A stretch of DNA of 64,000 nt from Porphyrobacter sp. GA68 (GCF_022605525.1 NZ_JAKQYJ010000001.1:806001-870000); one strand, 5' to 3'; positions 1-9,461 are shown, counted from the stretch's first letter. Notes: generated from the sequence alone by a model not told the origin. Translations and numbers: made by a program.

Positions 1-1350
1 CGCGTTGGTCGCGAGTTCGTGAATGGCGAGGCCCAGCGACAACGCGTCGTTGGGGGCAAGCTCCACATCCGGCCCTGCACTTTCCACAACCCGGTTTTCA
101 CCCCTGGCATAGGGCGCGACCTCCGCCGCGATGACGTCGTGGATCGGCGTTGTTCCCCAGTCTGATCTGGTGAGCAGGTCATGGGTCGCCGACAACGCCC
201 GAATTCGGCCATCGAGACTGTCTGCGAATTCGTCGAGATCGCTGGCTCGGCGGCGGGTGAGGGCAATGATCGAAAGAACGTTGGCCAGGGTGTTCTTGAC
301 CCGGTGGTTCAACTCGCGCGTCAGCGAGTCGCGGATGGAATTCTGCTCCTCGAACCAGGCAAGCCGCTGCCGGTCCTCGCGAACCTGCGCAGCAAGGAGG
401 CGGGCCATCACCATCAGCAGCACCGCGACCGCCATGCCGAACAGCAGCGTCGCCAGAGAAAGAGGGGACAACATGGGTTGGCCGGCGGAGAAAACCCGCA
501 CCTCGAACGGTCGGCCGGCGATCATCATGCGGGCAGATGCGGTGCGGGCATTGCGGGCGTCAGGACCGATCGCCGCAACGAGGGTTGCGGTGGCTGTGCC
601 AAGGTCGATCAACTCAACCCGGTGCTGGTTGGCGGACGCTTCCCCGGCGAAGGCTGCCCGCAGGAATTCCTCGGACCGGAACGGGCTGTAGATGAAGCCC
701 TTCAGCGGCTGTCCCGGCTCGTTTGCGAACACCGGCATGTAGATGAGGAAACCAGGCGCCGACCCTGATTCTTCCTGCCTCAGGACAACCGGCCCGCTGG
801 CGGTGGGTTGACGCGTCCGCAAGGCGGCATTGATGGCCTCCCGGCGAACCGGCTGCGAATACATGTCGAAGCCGATTGCCCGGCGGTTTTCGGGCGTGTC
901 CGGCTGCAGGTAGTAGATCGGCACCACCAGGTCGATGCCGACGGATGGCTGCGGCGTGACTGTGATAACGCGGCGCGATTCCTCAACGGCCCTCCGCTCG
1001 AAGTCGGGCACCTGCTCGGGCCGAAGCGCTGGCGCCCACCCGATCCCCTCGGCGCCGCGGAAGTTCTGGTCCAGCTTCAGTTCCGCCGAGAACCGGCGGA
1101 AGGTTTCGGGAGTTACGGTGCCCCTCGTTTCAAACAGCGCAGACCCGGCCCGCAGATATGCCGCGGTTGTTGCGGCGCGGCGCGAAAGCGCCGCAGTGAG
1201 GCCTTCGGCCTGCCGATACAGGCGCACCTGCTCACGCGCGTTCTCGCCCCGCTCGATCGCCATGACGCTGACCACCGTGATGGCCGCGATCAGAAAGAAT
1301 ATCAGAAGCGGTGCGGCGCGGGGATGCCGATCAAGCCAACTCCTACTCAT
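1..1350 (-). CDS. CHASE-domain HWE/HisKA_2 sensor histidine kinase (partial, C-terminus outside window)
   Basis: Reads leftward from an ATG at 1350 and stays open for 450 codons to the window edge. In order it has an N-terminal membrane segment (about residues 13-31), an extracytoplasmic CHASE-like region (about 45-290, with YLRAGSALF and FRGAEGIGWAPAL), a second membrane segment (about 297-320), and an H-box ELNHRVKNTLANVLSI with phosphoacceptor His349. The N-box LGLAIHELATNA is the last sequence visible. This H-box and N-box pairing is typical of HWE/HisKA_2 kinases, which in alphaproteobacteria often phosphorylate PhyR. The divergent nepR-ecfG pair next door supports a role as a general-stress input kinase. 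The signal it senses cannot be read. The rest of the ATPase domain lies outside the window. Confidence 0.9.
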   Translation of the reverse strand, partial: MSRSWLDRHPRAAPLLIFFLIAAITVVSVMAIERGENAREQVRLYRQAEGLTAALSRRAATTAAYLRAGSALFETRGTVTPETFRRFSAELKLDQNFRGAEGIGWAPALRPEQVPDFERRAVEESRRVITVTPQPSVGIDLVVPIYYLQPDTPENRRAIGFDMYSQPVRREAINAALRTRQPTASGPVVLRQEESGSAPGFLIYMPVFANEPGQPLKGFIYSPFRSEEFLRAAFAGEASANQHRVELIDLGTATATLVAAIGPDARNARTASARMMIAGRPFEVRVFSAGQPMLSPLSLATLLFGMAVAVLLMVMARLLAAQVREDRQRLAWFEEQNSIRDSLTRELNHRVKNTLANVLSIIALTRRRASDLDEFADSLDGRIRALSATHDLLTRSDWGTTPIHDVIAAEVAPYARGENRVVESAGPDVELAPNDALSLGLAIHELATNA

Positions 1351-1466
1351 GACGGTCCTTGTTCAAGTGCAACAGGCAAGCGGGGCGATTGCCAGATTAT
1401 GTTTTTGTGTTCATGCGGCACGTAGTCCAATCAGATGCCAGGTCGGTTCCAGAGGCCTTGCAACGG

Positions 1467-1491
1467 GGAACAAGACATGCTCTTCATCGTT
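1467..1491 (+). promoter_or_regulatory. EcfG-type promoter of nepR-ecfG
   Basis: GGAAC (1467-1471), 16 nt, CGTT (1488-1491). This matches the EcfG general-stress promoter consensus GGAAC-N16/17-CGTT exactly and lies 55 nt upstream of the chosen nepR start. It implies that EcfG activates its own gene. The bases after CGTT complete a GGAAC on the opposite strand, so the element is nearly symmetric. Confidence 0.85.
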
Positions 1492-1546
1492 CCCAATCCG
1501 CCAGGGGAAGAATGATGCCTCAGGGCTGAACAAGATGGTGTGTGTC

Positions 1547-1780
1547 ATGATCTCCGCGTCGTTCTTATCGGGTAACAGACAAAAGGTTTTTGAAGTTTTG
1601 ACGTCTTCCAAGAAGCCACCCCGGCCCGCCGAAGCGCCGCGCAAAAAAGGGCGCGAGCAGGGAAGCGAGCGTAACCCGGAATGGACGCAGGGTTTGCGCC
1701 AACTCTACAATTCCGTTGTCGAAGAACCGCTGCCCGGTAATTTCAAGGACCTGCTGGACAAGCTGGACAAAACTGCCTGA
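1547..1780 (+). CDS. nepR: NepR anti-sigma factor
   Basis: A 77-residue protein. The C-terminal half, QGLRQLYNSVVEEPLPGNF followed by DLLDKL, is the conserved NepR helix pair that binds EcfG in unstressed cells and is taken up by phosphorylated PhyR under stress. The N-terminal 40 residues are basic and low-complexity, as is common in the family. ATG 1547 was chosen. An in-frame ATG at 1535 and a TTG further in are alternatives. The stop TGA overlaps the ATG of ecfG by one base, so the two are translationally coupled, and an EcfG-type promoter lies just upstream. PhyR, the third partner, is not in the window. Confidence 0.85.
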   Translation: MISASFLSGNRQKVFEVLTSSKKPPRPAEAPRKKGREQGSERNPEWTQGLRQLYNSVVEEPLPGNFKDLLDKLDKTA

Positions 1781-2388
1781 TGGGTTCTCCGGCGCGGACC
1801 GCGGGCGAAAAAGCGGATTTCAAGAAGGAGCTAACGGAGGTCGTGCCTCATTTGCGGGCCTTCGCACGCGGCCTGTGCGGGCGCCCCGACATGGCCGACG
1901 ATCTGGTTCAGGAAGCGCTGTTGAAAGCATGGGCCGCGCAGGACCGGTTCGAACCGGGCACATCCATGCGCGCGTGGACGTTTGTCATCCTGCGCAACGC
2001 CTACCTCACGGACATGCGCCGCAACCGGTTTCGCGGCGACTATGACGAAGGCGTGGCGGAACGGGTATTGACCGCGCCCGCTGGGCAGGAAGAGCCGATC
2101 CACCTGTCCGACATGCATCGCGCGCTGCTTACCCTGCCGCCCGAACGGCGTGAAGCACTGCTTCTGGTGGGGGCGGGGGGCTTCTCCTACGAAGAGGCGG
2201 CGGAAATCTGCGGCTGCGCCATCGGCACGATCAAAAGCCGTGTCGGCAGGGCGCGCGCAGCGCTGAACACGATGCTGACCAGCGGCTCCATCCCGCAACG
2301 CGCCATCGGCGACGGTGCCGCACACCGGGCCATTCTGGAAGAACTGGACGGGCTGGCCGCCGGCAACCGGGTGGCGGTCAACCAGTAA
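1780..2388 (+). CDS. ecfG: EcfG-family general stress sigma factor
   Basis: A 202-residue ECF sigma factor. Region 2 (about residues 22-85) contains DMADDLVQEALLKAW and the promoter-melting segment around MRAWTFVILRNAYLTDMRR. Region 4 (about 112-165) contains LPPERREALLLV and the helix-turn-helix YEEAAEICGCAIGTIKSRV. Gene order with nepR and the self-type promoter identify the EcfG (ECF15) group rather than another ECF sigma. It directs RNA polymerase to GGAAC...CGTT promoters in the general stress response. The roughly 35-residue tail after region 4 is low in recognisable features. Confidence 0.9.
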   Translation: MGSPARTAGEKADFKKELTEVVPHLRAFARGLCGRPDMADDLVQEALLKAWAAQDRFEPGTSMRAWTFVILRNAYLTDMRRNRFRGDYDEGVAERVLTAPAGQEEPIHLSDMHRALLTLPPERREALLLVGAGGFSYEEAAEICGCAIGTIKSRVGRARAALNTMLTSGSIPQRAIGDGAAHRAILEELDGLAAGNRVAVNQ

Positions 2389-2408
2389 TCCACTCAGCGT
2401 TGTGACGC

Positions 2409-3722
2409 CTACGACGCGGTCGTCTCGACCTTTGCCTCGGCACCGGCCCTGTCGGTGGTCGCCGCCACCGCAACGTTCATGGTGACATTGCCCAGGGTCC
2501 TGATGATATCGGGCAGCATTTCAACCGCTACCAGCAGGCCGAGCGGTTCGACCGGTACGCCCATGGCAAGCGCAATCGGGCCTATGGAGATCACGAAGCT
2601 GATGGAACCCGGCAGGCTGACCGAACCGACCGATACGATAAACGCCACCAGCACGCCCGCGACCAGCAGCGGCAGGGACAGCGGCACGCCGGCCAGCGTG
2701 GCGATATAGATCACCACCGCCAGGTTTACCGCCGGGCTGGTCGCGCGAAATATCGCCACGGCCAGCGGAAGAACAAAATCGGCGGTGCTTTCCCGCACGC
2801 CCATCCTGCGCGCGCTGTCGAGCATTGCAGGCAGGCTGGCGAGCGATGATTGCGTGCTGATCCCGACAGCCTGTGCAGGCAACACGGACCTGATGAACCG
2901 CGCCGCGCCGATGCGCCCGCCTACTATGGCAAGCACGTAAGCGGCAACAACAATCACCATGCCCATGGCCGACACGGTCAGGATGTAATGGGCAAAGGTG
3001 GCGAATGCGCCGCCGCCCGCCTGCGCTGCGACGCCCAGAGCGAGCGCGAAGACTCCGACCGGCGCCAGCCAGAGAACCCAGCCAATGATCACCAGCATCG
3101 TATTGCCAAGCGCATGGAAAAACCGCAGCAGCACTTCGCGCTGCCCCGCCGGCAGGCGCATCAGAGCCAGCGCGAACAGGGCAAAGAACAGGGTCAGCGG
3201 CAGCATGGCCGTCTCGGCTGCGGCGGCAAACAAATTGGGCGCCACGAAGGACGTCAGAAAGTCGCCGATCGCTGGGATGTCTCCAGGGTCGAAGTCGGCG
3301 GTGCCGAGCAGGGCCGACGCCGACGCGGGAATGGGAAACCGATCCAGCAGCAGCGGCATCAGCGTCACCGTGCTCGCGCCGCTGAAGAGCAGGAGGGCAA
3401 GCACCAGCGTCATCATCCGCCGCGCGATCGCGCCCGCCCGCGCGGCTGCCGCGATCTGGACGATGCCGGTGATGAGCAGGGCGGCGACCAGCGGGATGAT
3501 CGTCATCTGCAGTCCGCGCAGCCACAGGGCCCCGACGGGCCTCGCAGCCTGCACCACCGGGTCGAGCAAGGGGGACCCGCCAAGCAAGGTGCCGAGCGCC
3601 AACCCCGCCACCAGCCCGGCAAAGGTCCACAGCACGGGAAGCTTCACCGCAATGAGACCCCCGGTGCTTCCCTCTGCCGCTGCGGGCGCGGCGTGGCCGC
3701 CCATCGGTCGATTGTCGTTCAT
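2409..3722 (-). CDS. DAACS-family (dicarboxylate/amino acid:cation) symporter
   Basis: A 437-residue polytopic inner-membrane protein. The start at ATG 3722 is preceded by AAGGGG at about 6 nt. It has the DAACS fold signs: a Ser-rich hairpin (QSSLASLPAM), a polar hairpin-2-like segment (SVGSVSLPGSISF) and a last helix with DIIRTLGNVTMNVAVA. The usual TM7 NMDGT motif reads NLAVVIY and the second Asp of the TM8 motif is replaced (VTMNVA instead of VTGDLA). Sodium and substrate sites may therefore differ from GltP/DctA. Substrate is unknown. The gene stands alone, convergent with ecfG and divergent from glmM. Confidence 0.8.
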   Translation of the reverse strand: MNDNRPMGGHAAPAAAEGSTGGLIAVKLPVLWTFAGLVAGLALGTLLGGSPLLDPVVQAARPVGALWLRGLQMTIIPLVAALLITGIVQIAAAARAGAIARRMMTLVLALLLFSGASTVTLMPLLLDRFPIPASASALLGTADFDPGDIPAIGDFLTSFVAPNLFAAAAETAMLPLTLFFALFALALMRLPAGQREVLLRFFHALGNTMLVIIGWVLWLAPVGVFALALGVAAQAGGGAFATFAHYILTVSAMGMVIVVAAYVLAIVGGRIGAARFIRSVLPAQAVGISTQSSLASLPAMLDSARRMGVRESTADFVLPLAVAIFRATSPAVNLAVVIYIATLAGVPLSLPLLVAGVLVAFIVSVGSVSLPGSISFVISIGPIALAMGVPVEPLGLLVAVEMLPDIIRTLGNVTMNVAVAATTDRAGAEAKVETTAS

Positions 3723-3817
3723 CTGATGCCCCTTCACTTTATTTCAGGAAAACGGCAATAGCGCTGCAATTACTCAAGCCGTTGTGAGGCTTGGGGCAAC
3801 CGGGATTTTTTGAAGCA

Positions 3818-5155
3818 ATGGTTCGCAAGTTCTTTGGCACCGACGGCATCCGCGGCCGCACCAATGCCGGGCACATGACGGCGGATACCGCCATGCGGGT
3901 CGGGCAGGCGGCAGGGCGGCACTTCAACCGTGGCGATCACCGCCACAGGGTCGTGATCGGCAAGGACACCCGCCTGTCGGGTTATATGATGGAATCGGCG
4001 CTGGTCGCGGGCTTCACCAGCGTCGGCATGGACGTCATCATGACCGGCCCGTTGCCGACACCGGCCATCGCCATGCTGACGCGGGAAATGCGCGCGGACC
4101 TGGGCGTGATGATTTCGGCCAGCCACAATCTGTACGAAGACAACGGCATCAAGCTGTTCGGCCCGGACGGCTTCAAGCTGTCTGACGAGGATGAGCTCGC
4201 CATCGAATCGCTGATGGAACAGACGTTTGAGCTGGCTGCGGCCAAGGACATCGGCCGTGCCCGCCGGATTGAAGATGCGCGCGGACGCTATATCCACGCC
4301 GTCAAGCAGTCGCTGTCTGACGACATCCGGCTTGATGGGCTCAAGATCGTGATCGACTGCGCCAATGGTGCCGCTTACCAGGTCGCTCCCGCCGCCATCT
4401 GGGAGCTGGGCGCGGACATTGTGCAGATCGGCGTCAGCCCGGACGGCCTCAACATCAACAGCGGGTGCGGCAGCACCGCGGTCGATGCGCTGCGCATCAA
4501 GGTCATTCAGGAACAGGCGGATATCGGCATCGCGCTTGACGGTGATGCCGACCGGTTGATCGTGGTCGATGAAAAAGGCCAGACGGTCGACGGCGATCAG
4601 ATCATGGCGCTCATCGCATCGCACATGGCGGACCGGGGGCTGCTGACGGGCGGCGGCATCGTTGCCACGGTCATGTCGAATCTGGGCCTGGAAAGGTTTC
4701 TGGCGGCCCGCGACCTGACGCTGGAGCGGTCGCGGGTGGGCGACCGCTACGTGCTTGAACAGATGAAGGCAGGCGGGTTCAACCTTGGCGGCGAGCAGTC
4801 GGGCCACATGATCCTGCTCGATCATGCAACCACCGGGGACGGCACGACTGCCGCGCTGCAGGTTCTGGCGGCGATGGTTCGGTCCGGCAAGCGGGCCAGC
4901 GACCTCCTGCACCAGTTCGAGCCCGTGCCTCAGCTCCTGCGCAATGTTCGCTACAGCGGGGGCAAGCCGCTGGAGAAGGACAGCGTGCAAAAGGCGATTG
5001 CGGACGCCGAGGCGGAACTAGCCGGCAGAGGACGACTGGTCATCCGCCCCTCCGGAACCGAGCCGGTGATCCGCGTCATGGCCGAAGGAGACGACGAGCG
5101 GCAGGTGCAGCAGGTGGTGGACCGCATCTGCGAGGAAGTGAAGGCGGCGGCTTGA
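3818..5155 (+). CDS. glmM: Phosphoglucosamine mutase
   Basis: A 445-residue enzyme converting glucosamine-6-phosphate to glucosamine-1-phosphate for UDP-GlcNAc, peptidoglycan and lipid A synthesis. The N-terminus [13 protein letters not shown] is the family start. The phosphoserine loop MISASHN places the catalytic Ser at residue 102, the metal loop is DGDADR, the sugar-binding loop is GEQSGH, and the phosphate-binding loop near the C-terminus is [11 protein letters not shown]. Length matches the family. The stop overlaps the TTG start of thiD by 4 nt. Confidence 0.97.
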   Translation: MVRKFFGTDGIRGRTNAGHMTADTAMRVGQAAGRHFNRGDHRHRVVIGKDTRLSGYMMESALVAGFTSVGMDVIMTGPLPTPAIAMLTREMRADLGVMISASHNLYEDNGIKLFGPDGFKLSDEDELAIESLMEQTFELAAAKDIGRARRIEDARGRYIHAVKQSLSDDIRLDGLKIVIDCANGAAYQVAPAAIWELGADIVQIGVSPDGLNINSGCGSTAVDALRIKVIQEQADIGIALDGDADRLIVVDEKGQTVDGDQIMALIASHMADRGLLTGGGIVATVMSNLGLERFLAARDLTLERSRVGDRYVLEQMKAGGFNLGGEQSGHMILLDHATTGDGTTAALQVLAAMVRSGKRASDLLHQFEPVPQLLRNVRYSGGKPLEKDSVQKAIADAEAELAGRGRLVIRPSGTEPVIRVMAEGDDERQVQQVVDRICEEVKAAA

Positions 5156-5958
5156 CCGCCTCTCCGCCGCGCGTTCTGATCGTCGCCGGATCGGACTCGT
5201 CGGGCGGCGCGGGGATACAGGCCGACATCAAGACCGTCACGATGCTGGGCGGCTACGCCATGACGGCCGTGACGGCCATCACGGCGCAGAACACACTGGG
5301 CGTTCACGCGGCCCGTGTGCTGGATCCGGAACTGGTCGCCGCCCAGATCGACAGCTGCATCGCGGACGTGGGCGTGGATGCGGTGAAGATCGGGATGCTG
5401 GGCTCTGCCGCGATTGCAGACATCGTGGCGGATCGGCTCGCGGCAACCGGGGTGCCGATCGTGTTCGATCCGGTCATGGTGGCGACCAGCGGGTCTGTTC
5501 TGGCGGACGAAGCAACCGTCGCTGCCTTTGAACGGCTGATGCGGCTGACTCTGGTCGTCACTCCCAACCTGCCCGAACTGGCCACCCTTGCCGGTGCGAA
5601 GATTCACAGCGACACGGACATGCTGACCGCCGCGCGCACTCTGGGCGCACGCCATGGTTGCGCGGTGCTGGCCAAGGGCGGTCATGGCCCGTCGGACCAG
5701 CTTACCGATCTCCTTGTCACTGCTGACGGGAAGGTGACATCCTTCACCAACCGCCGGATCGAAACGCGGCACACCCATGGCACTGGCTGTACGTTGGCGA
5801 GCGCGCTTGCAACCGGTCTAGCCAGAGGCCGGTCACTGCCGCAGGCTACCCAGGACGGCATCGCCTTCGTCAGAGCCGCAATCGCAGCCGCACCCGGCTT
5901 CGGCAGCGGCGCAGGTCCGCTGGGCCATCACGGGGTACGTTCAGCGGTCAACTCTTGA
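5152..5958 (+). CDS. thiD: Bifunctional hydroxymethylpyrimidine/phosphomethylpyrimidine kinase
   Basis: A 268-residue ribokinase-fold enzyme that phosphorylates HMP and HMP-P in thiamine synthesis. The N-terminal motif [17 protein letters not shown], the [10 protein letters not shown] segment, DPVMVATSG and the C-terminal anion hole [12 protein letters not shown] are all present. The start is a TTG overlapping the glmM stop, so expression depends on glmM translation. No thiamine riboswitch can fit before it. Its 3' end overlaps the convergent LOG-family gene by 11 bp. Confidence 0.95.
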   Translation: MTASPPRVLIVAGSDSSGGAGIQADIKTVTMLGGYAMTAVTAITAQNTLGVHAARVLDPELVAAQIDSCIADVGVDAVKIGMLGSAAIADIVADRLAATGVPIVFDPVMVATSGSVLADEATVAAFERLMRLTLVVTPNLPELATLAGAKIHSDTDMLTAARTLGARHGCAVLAKGGHGPSDQLTDLLVTADGKVTSFTNRRIETRHTHGTGCTLASALATGLARGRSLPQATQDGIAFVRAAIAAAPGFGSGAGPLGHHGVRSAVNS

Positions 5959-6829
5959 TCTCGTAAAAACCGCAGATGTGTTCCCACGCCTCTTCTGCCG
6001 TTTCGCACCAGCGGAACAGGTCGAGGTCGCGGCGCGAGATGGTGCCTTCGTCGGCCAGTGCGTCGAAGTCGATCACCCGGGTCCAGAAATCGCGTCCGAA
6101 CAGAAGGATTGGGATCGGCTTCATTTTGCCCGTCTGGATGAGCGTGAGCAGCTCGAAGAACTCGTCGAAGGTGCCAAAACCGCCGGGGAATACCGCCACC
6201 GCCCGCGCGCGCAGGAGAAAGTGCATCTTGCGGAGCGCGAAATAATGAAACTGGAAGGACAGATAGGGGGTCACATAGGGGTTTGGCGCCTGCTCGTGCG
6301 GCAGGACGATGTTGAGGCCAATCGATTCCGCCCCGGCTTCCTGCGCGCCCTTGTTGGCCGCTTCCATGATTGACGGCCCCCCGCCCGAGGTGACGACGAA
6401 CTGCCGCTTGCCGCCTTCAATGATCGACCGTTCGCTGGCGATGCGGGCAAGGTTGTACGATTCCTGGTAATACTTGGCCTTCTTGGCGAGGTTCTCTACC
6501 ACCTTCCGCTCTTCTTCAGGCAGATCCCTGGCGCCTTCCAGCGCAATCTCGGCCGCTTCCGGCGGGGGAATGCGGGCGGAACCGTAGATCACCAGAGTGG
6601 ACCCGACGCCAGCCTGATCCAGCAGCATCTCCGGCTTGAGAAGTTCAAGCTGGAACCGGACCGGGCGCAGTTCCTCGCGCAGGAGGAAGTCGACGTCACG
6701 GAAGGCGAGCTTGTAGGCGGGATGTTCCGTCTGCGGCGTGGACGGCATCGTGCGTTCCGAGAAATCCGCCTCCTGCCGCGCCTCGTAGAATTTTCGGTCC
6801 GTCAACTCGTGATCGGCGCCCATGGCCAT
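5948..6829 (-). CDS. LOG-family nucleotide phosphoribohydrolase-like protein
   Basis: A 293-residue protein of the LOG/TIGR00730 type, often mislabelled lysine decarboxylase. It has a Rossmann-like core with LVIYGSARI, VTSGGGPSIMEAANKGA and the diagnostic PGGFGTFDEFFE motif. LOG enzymes release free cytokinin or hydrolyse nucleoside monophosphates to base plus ribose-5-phosphate. The true substrate here is unknown. ATG 6829 is chosen because AAGGA lies 7 nt upstream, and a second ATG lies two codons later. The roughly 60-residue N-terminal region before LREELRPVRFQLELLKPE is family-typical for the longer LOG group. Confidence 0.88.
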   Translation of the reverse strand: MAMGADHELTDRKFYEARQEADFSERTMPSTPQTEHPAYKLAFRDVDFLLREELRPVRFQLELLKPEMLLDQAGVGSTLVIYGSARIPPPEAAEIALEGARDLPEEERKVVENLAKKAKYYQESYNLARIASERSIIEGGKRQFVVTSGGGPSIMEAANKGAQEAGAESIGLNIVLPHEQAPNPYVTPYLSFQFHYFALRKMHFLLRARAVAVFPGGFGTFDEFFELLTLIQTGKMKPIPILLFGRDFWTRVIDFDALADEGTISRRDLDLFRWCETAEEAWEHICGFYEIKS

Positions 6830-7010
6830 AGAACAGTCCTTGCTTGGCAAAACCGGGCGCGCGGGAACGCTGCCCCAAAGGTCCAGCCGCTTAGGCGGGG
6901 GCGGAGCGCTAGGCAAGCCAGCCGCTTGCGCCAATCCTTGCGCTGTTTTCCTTTGACGTTGCGGCGACGGGCGTGAAAGGTGAGGCAAAACAAGAGAGGA
7001 TGTCCACCCG

Positions 7011-9461
7011 ATGCCCCATTGCAGTGTCGCCCTGCTTTGCCTGTCCACCGCCGCCCTGGCCATGACATCCGGGCTGGCGGCGCAGGAGGCGCCCATCGTC
7101 CAGCCGGGAGCACCGGGACAGGAGTCACGGGTTGTGACCGCGCAAGAGGCGGCGCGGTTGACGCAGACGCGGCACACGGCCGCCGACATCGCCTTTATGC
7201 AGATGATGATCGAGCATCACGGCCAGGCGCTGCAGATGGCCGAAATGGCCGACCGGTTGAGCCAGAACGCCGACGTCCGCGCGATCGCCGCAAAGATCGC
7301 CACGACGCAGGGGGATGAAATCGCCTTCATGCGCGGCTGGCTGGCGGAACGGGGCGCGACAACGGCCCGTGCGAGCGGCGCGCCTGCGCATGATGTTCAT
7401 GCCGCGCATCAGCACGGCGACGCGCACCACGGCCATGCCGGACACACGATGCCCGGCATGCTCACTTCCGCGCAGTTGCAATCGCTGGGCCAGCAGCGCG
7501 GACCAGCGTTCGACCGCATGTTCCTTCAGCTGATGATCGAGCATCATCAGGGCGCCATCACCATGGTGGAAGACCTGCTGAAGCAGCCAGGCACGGCCCA
7601 TGATCCAGCCCTGTTCGACTTTACGAGCGAGGTGGTGGCCGATCAGAGAGCCGAAATCGCGCGGATGAACACGCAGCTCGCCACCTTCGCGGCCGATCCG
7701 CGTGTCGGTCTGGCGCCGGGGTTCCGCGATGCTGGCGAGGCGGCGTGGAACATGACGCTGATGACGAGCAGGCCCAACCCTCCGGGCTTCTTCGACCCGG
7801 CCAACCCGACCGGCCTGCTGCCTGCGCTGGACACACCAGGCGGTGAGGCAGGCAGTGGAACAGAGCGGGAGCAGCGTTTTGCCAGCCGTTCGCCGCTGCT
7901 GTTCTTCGGCAACACCGATATGGCGTTCACCCGCGACCTTCTGGCGGTGGGCAATTACCATGGCTTCTACCTTTACCGCCTCGCCGCCGATGGCGCGCCC
8001 ACGCTTGCGAGCGCGGTCGTCTGCCCCGGCGGGCAGGGAGATGTGTCGATCGTCGGCAATCTTCTTTTGATGAGTGTGGAGCAGACCCGGGGGCGGGTCG
8101 ATTGCGGGATAGAAGGGGTGACACAGGACGTCAGCCCTGACCGGTTCCGCGGGTTGCGCATTTTCGACATTTCCGACCTTTCCCGCCCACGCCAAGTCGG
8201 TCTGGTCCAGACCTGCCGTGGCAGCCACACTCATTCCGTGGTGAGCCTGCCGACGGCGCAGCGGCCCAGCATCATCGTTTATAACTCCGGCACCGCTGGG
8301 GTGCGCGAGGAGGAGGAGCTGGCGGGATGCGTCGGCGGCACGCCGGGAGACGCGCGCACCGCCCTGTTTTCCATCGACGTCATAGAAATTCCGGTGGCGA
8401 ACCCTGCCGCCGCTCGCATCATCGACAGCCCCCGGGTCTTTGCGGACGAAGCCGGCAATATCTCCGGATTGTGGCAGGGCGGCGATCATGGGGCGGGCAC
8501 CCAGACCAGCCGCGAAACGAACCAGTGCCATGACATCACCGTTTTCCCGTCGCGGCAGATCGCGGCCGGGGCCTGTTCGGGCAACGGCATCGTGCTCGAC
8601 ATTGCCGACCCGATGAAGCCGGTGCGGATCGATGCGGTGGTCGATCCGGGTTTCGCCTACTGGCATTCCGCGACATTCAACAATGATGGCACCAAGGTCG
8701 TGTTCACTGACGAATGGGGCGGCGGCATGCAGCCGCGCTGCCAGGCGTCCGACCCGGTGACCTGGGGTGCCAACGCCATCTACGACATCGTGGACGGGCG
8801 GCTGCAACGGCGCGGCACGTTCAAGCTGCCTGCCCCGCAGAGCGAGCTTGAGAATTGCGTGGCGCACAACGGCTCCATCGTGCCTGTGCCGGGGCGCGAC
8901 CTGATGATCCAGGCCTGGTACCAGGGCGGGCTGTCGCTGTTCGATTTCACCGACAGTAATGCGCCCCGTGAAATCGCCTTCTTCGACCGTGGCCCGATCG
9001 ACGCGGTCCAGAAGCCGATCGCTGGTTACTGGTCCGCTTACTTCCACAATGGGCAGATCTACGCGACGGAAATACTGCGTGGTTTGGACGTCCTGACGCT
9101 GCAACCCAGCGAGCATCTGTCCGCCAACGAAATCGCGGCGGCGGCGTTGGCGCAAGGAGAGGACGCCTTCAACCCGCAGCGGCAGACCCCGGTGACCTGG
9201 CCGGCGGCGCCGGTGGTGGCGCTTGCCTACATCGATCAGCTGGAGCGGTCTGGCGGTCTGGACCGGGCACGGATTGCATCGCTCCGCACAATGGCGGAAC
9301 GGGCGCAAGGCGGGACTCGGCCGGACCGCGCGCAGGTCACCCGGCTTCAGGCTGAGGTGATGGCGAGCAGCGCGGCCGGAACATCTCTCAGCGCTGCCGA
9401 CGAGAAGCGGATAGCGGCGCTGTTCGATGTCATGCTGCGGCTGGCTGCGTCCGGCGGCTGA
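7011..9461 (+). CDS. Exported DUF305 plus LVIVD beta-propeller fusion protein
   Basis: An 816-residue protein with a signal peptide (about residues 1-24, cleavage near GLAAQ). Residues 50-225 hold two copies of the DUF305 helix signature: FMQMMIEHHGQAL at 62-74 and FLQLMIEHHQGAI at 171-183. They are separated by a His-rich stretch (126-146, including HQHGDAHHGHAGH). From about residue 290 on there are LVIVD-type propeller repeats (LRIFDISDLSRPRQVG, IVLDIADPMKPVRID, LSLFDFTDSNAPREIA). DUF305 is a ferritin-like helical domain often linked to metal handling, and LVIVD repeats form surface propellers. A periplasmic metal-binding role is inferred. The gene is monocistronic, divergent from the LOG gene. 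Confidence 0.85.
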   Translation: MPHCSVALLCLSTAALAMTSGLAAQEAPIVQPGAPGQESRVVTAQEAARLTQTRHTAADIAFMQMMIEHHGQALQMAEMADRLSQNADVRAIAAKIATTQGDEIAFMRGWLAERGATTARASGAPAHDVHAAHQHGDAHHGHAGHTMPGMLTSAQLQSLGQQRGPAFDRMFLQLMIEHHQGAITMVEDLLKQPGTAHDPALFDFTSEVVADQRAEIARMNTQLATFAADPRVGLAPGFRDAGEAAWNMTLMTSRPNPPGFFDPANPTGLLPALDTPGGEAGSGTEREQRFASRSPLLFFGNTDMAFTRDLLAVGNYHGFYLYRLAADGAPTLASAVVCPGGQGDVSIVGNLLLMSVEQTRGRVDCGIEGVTQDVSPDRFRGLRIFDISDLSRPRQVGLVQTCRGSHTHSVVSLPTAQRPSIIVYNSGTAGVREEEELAGCVGGTPGDARTALFSIDVIEIPVANPAAARIIDSPRVFADEAGNISGLWQGGDHGAGTQTSRETNQCHDITVFPSRQIAAGACSGNGIVLDIADPMKPVRIDAVVDPGFAYWHSATFNNDGTKVVFTDEWGGGMQPRCQASDPVTWGANAIYDIVDGRLQRRGTFKLPAPQSELENCVAHNGSIVPVPGRDLMIQAWYQGGLSLFDFTDSNAPREIAFFDRGPIDAVQKPIAGYWSAYFHNGQIYATEILRGLDVLTLQPSEHLSANEIAAAALAQGEDAFNPQRQTPVTWPAAPVVALAYIDQLERSGGLDRARIASLRTMAERAQGGTRPDRAQVTRLQAEVMASSAAGTSLSAADEKRIAALFDVMLRLAASGG

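Noticed and set aside
181-768. Plus-strand open frames in the first 1.4 kb
   Set aside because: The minus strand carries a continuous sensor kinase with H-box and N-box, so these are shadows.
5100-5160. Thiamine riboswitch upstream of thiD
   Set aside because: thiD overlaps glmM and leaves no leader, and no TPP-aptamer pattern is present.
7125-9308. A 727-codon open frame on the minus strand
   Set aside because: It is antisense to the DUF305/LVIVD gene, has an Arg/His/Gly-rich composition typical of GC-rich shadow frames and no domain.
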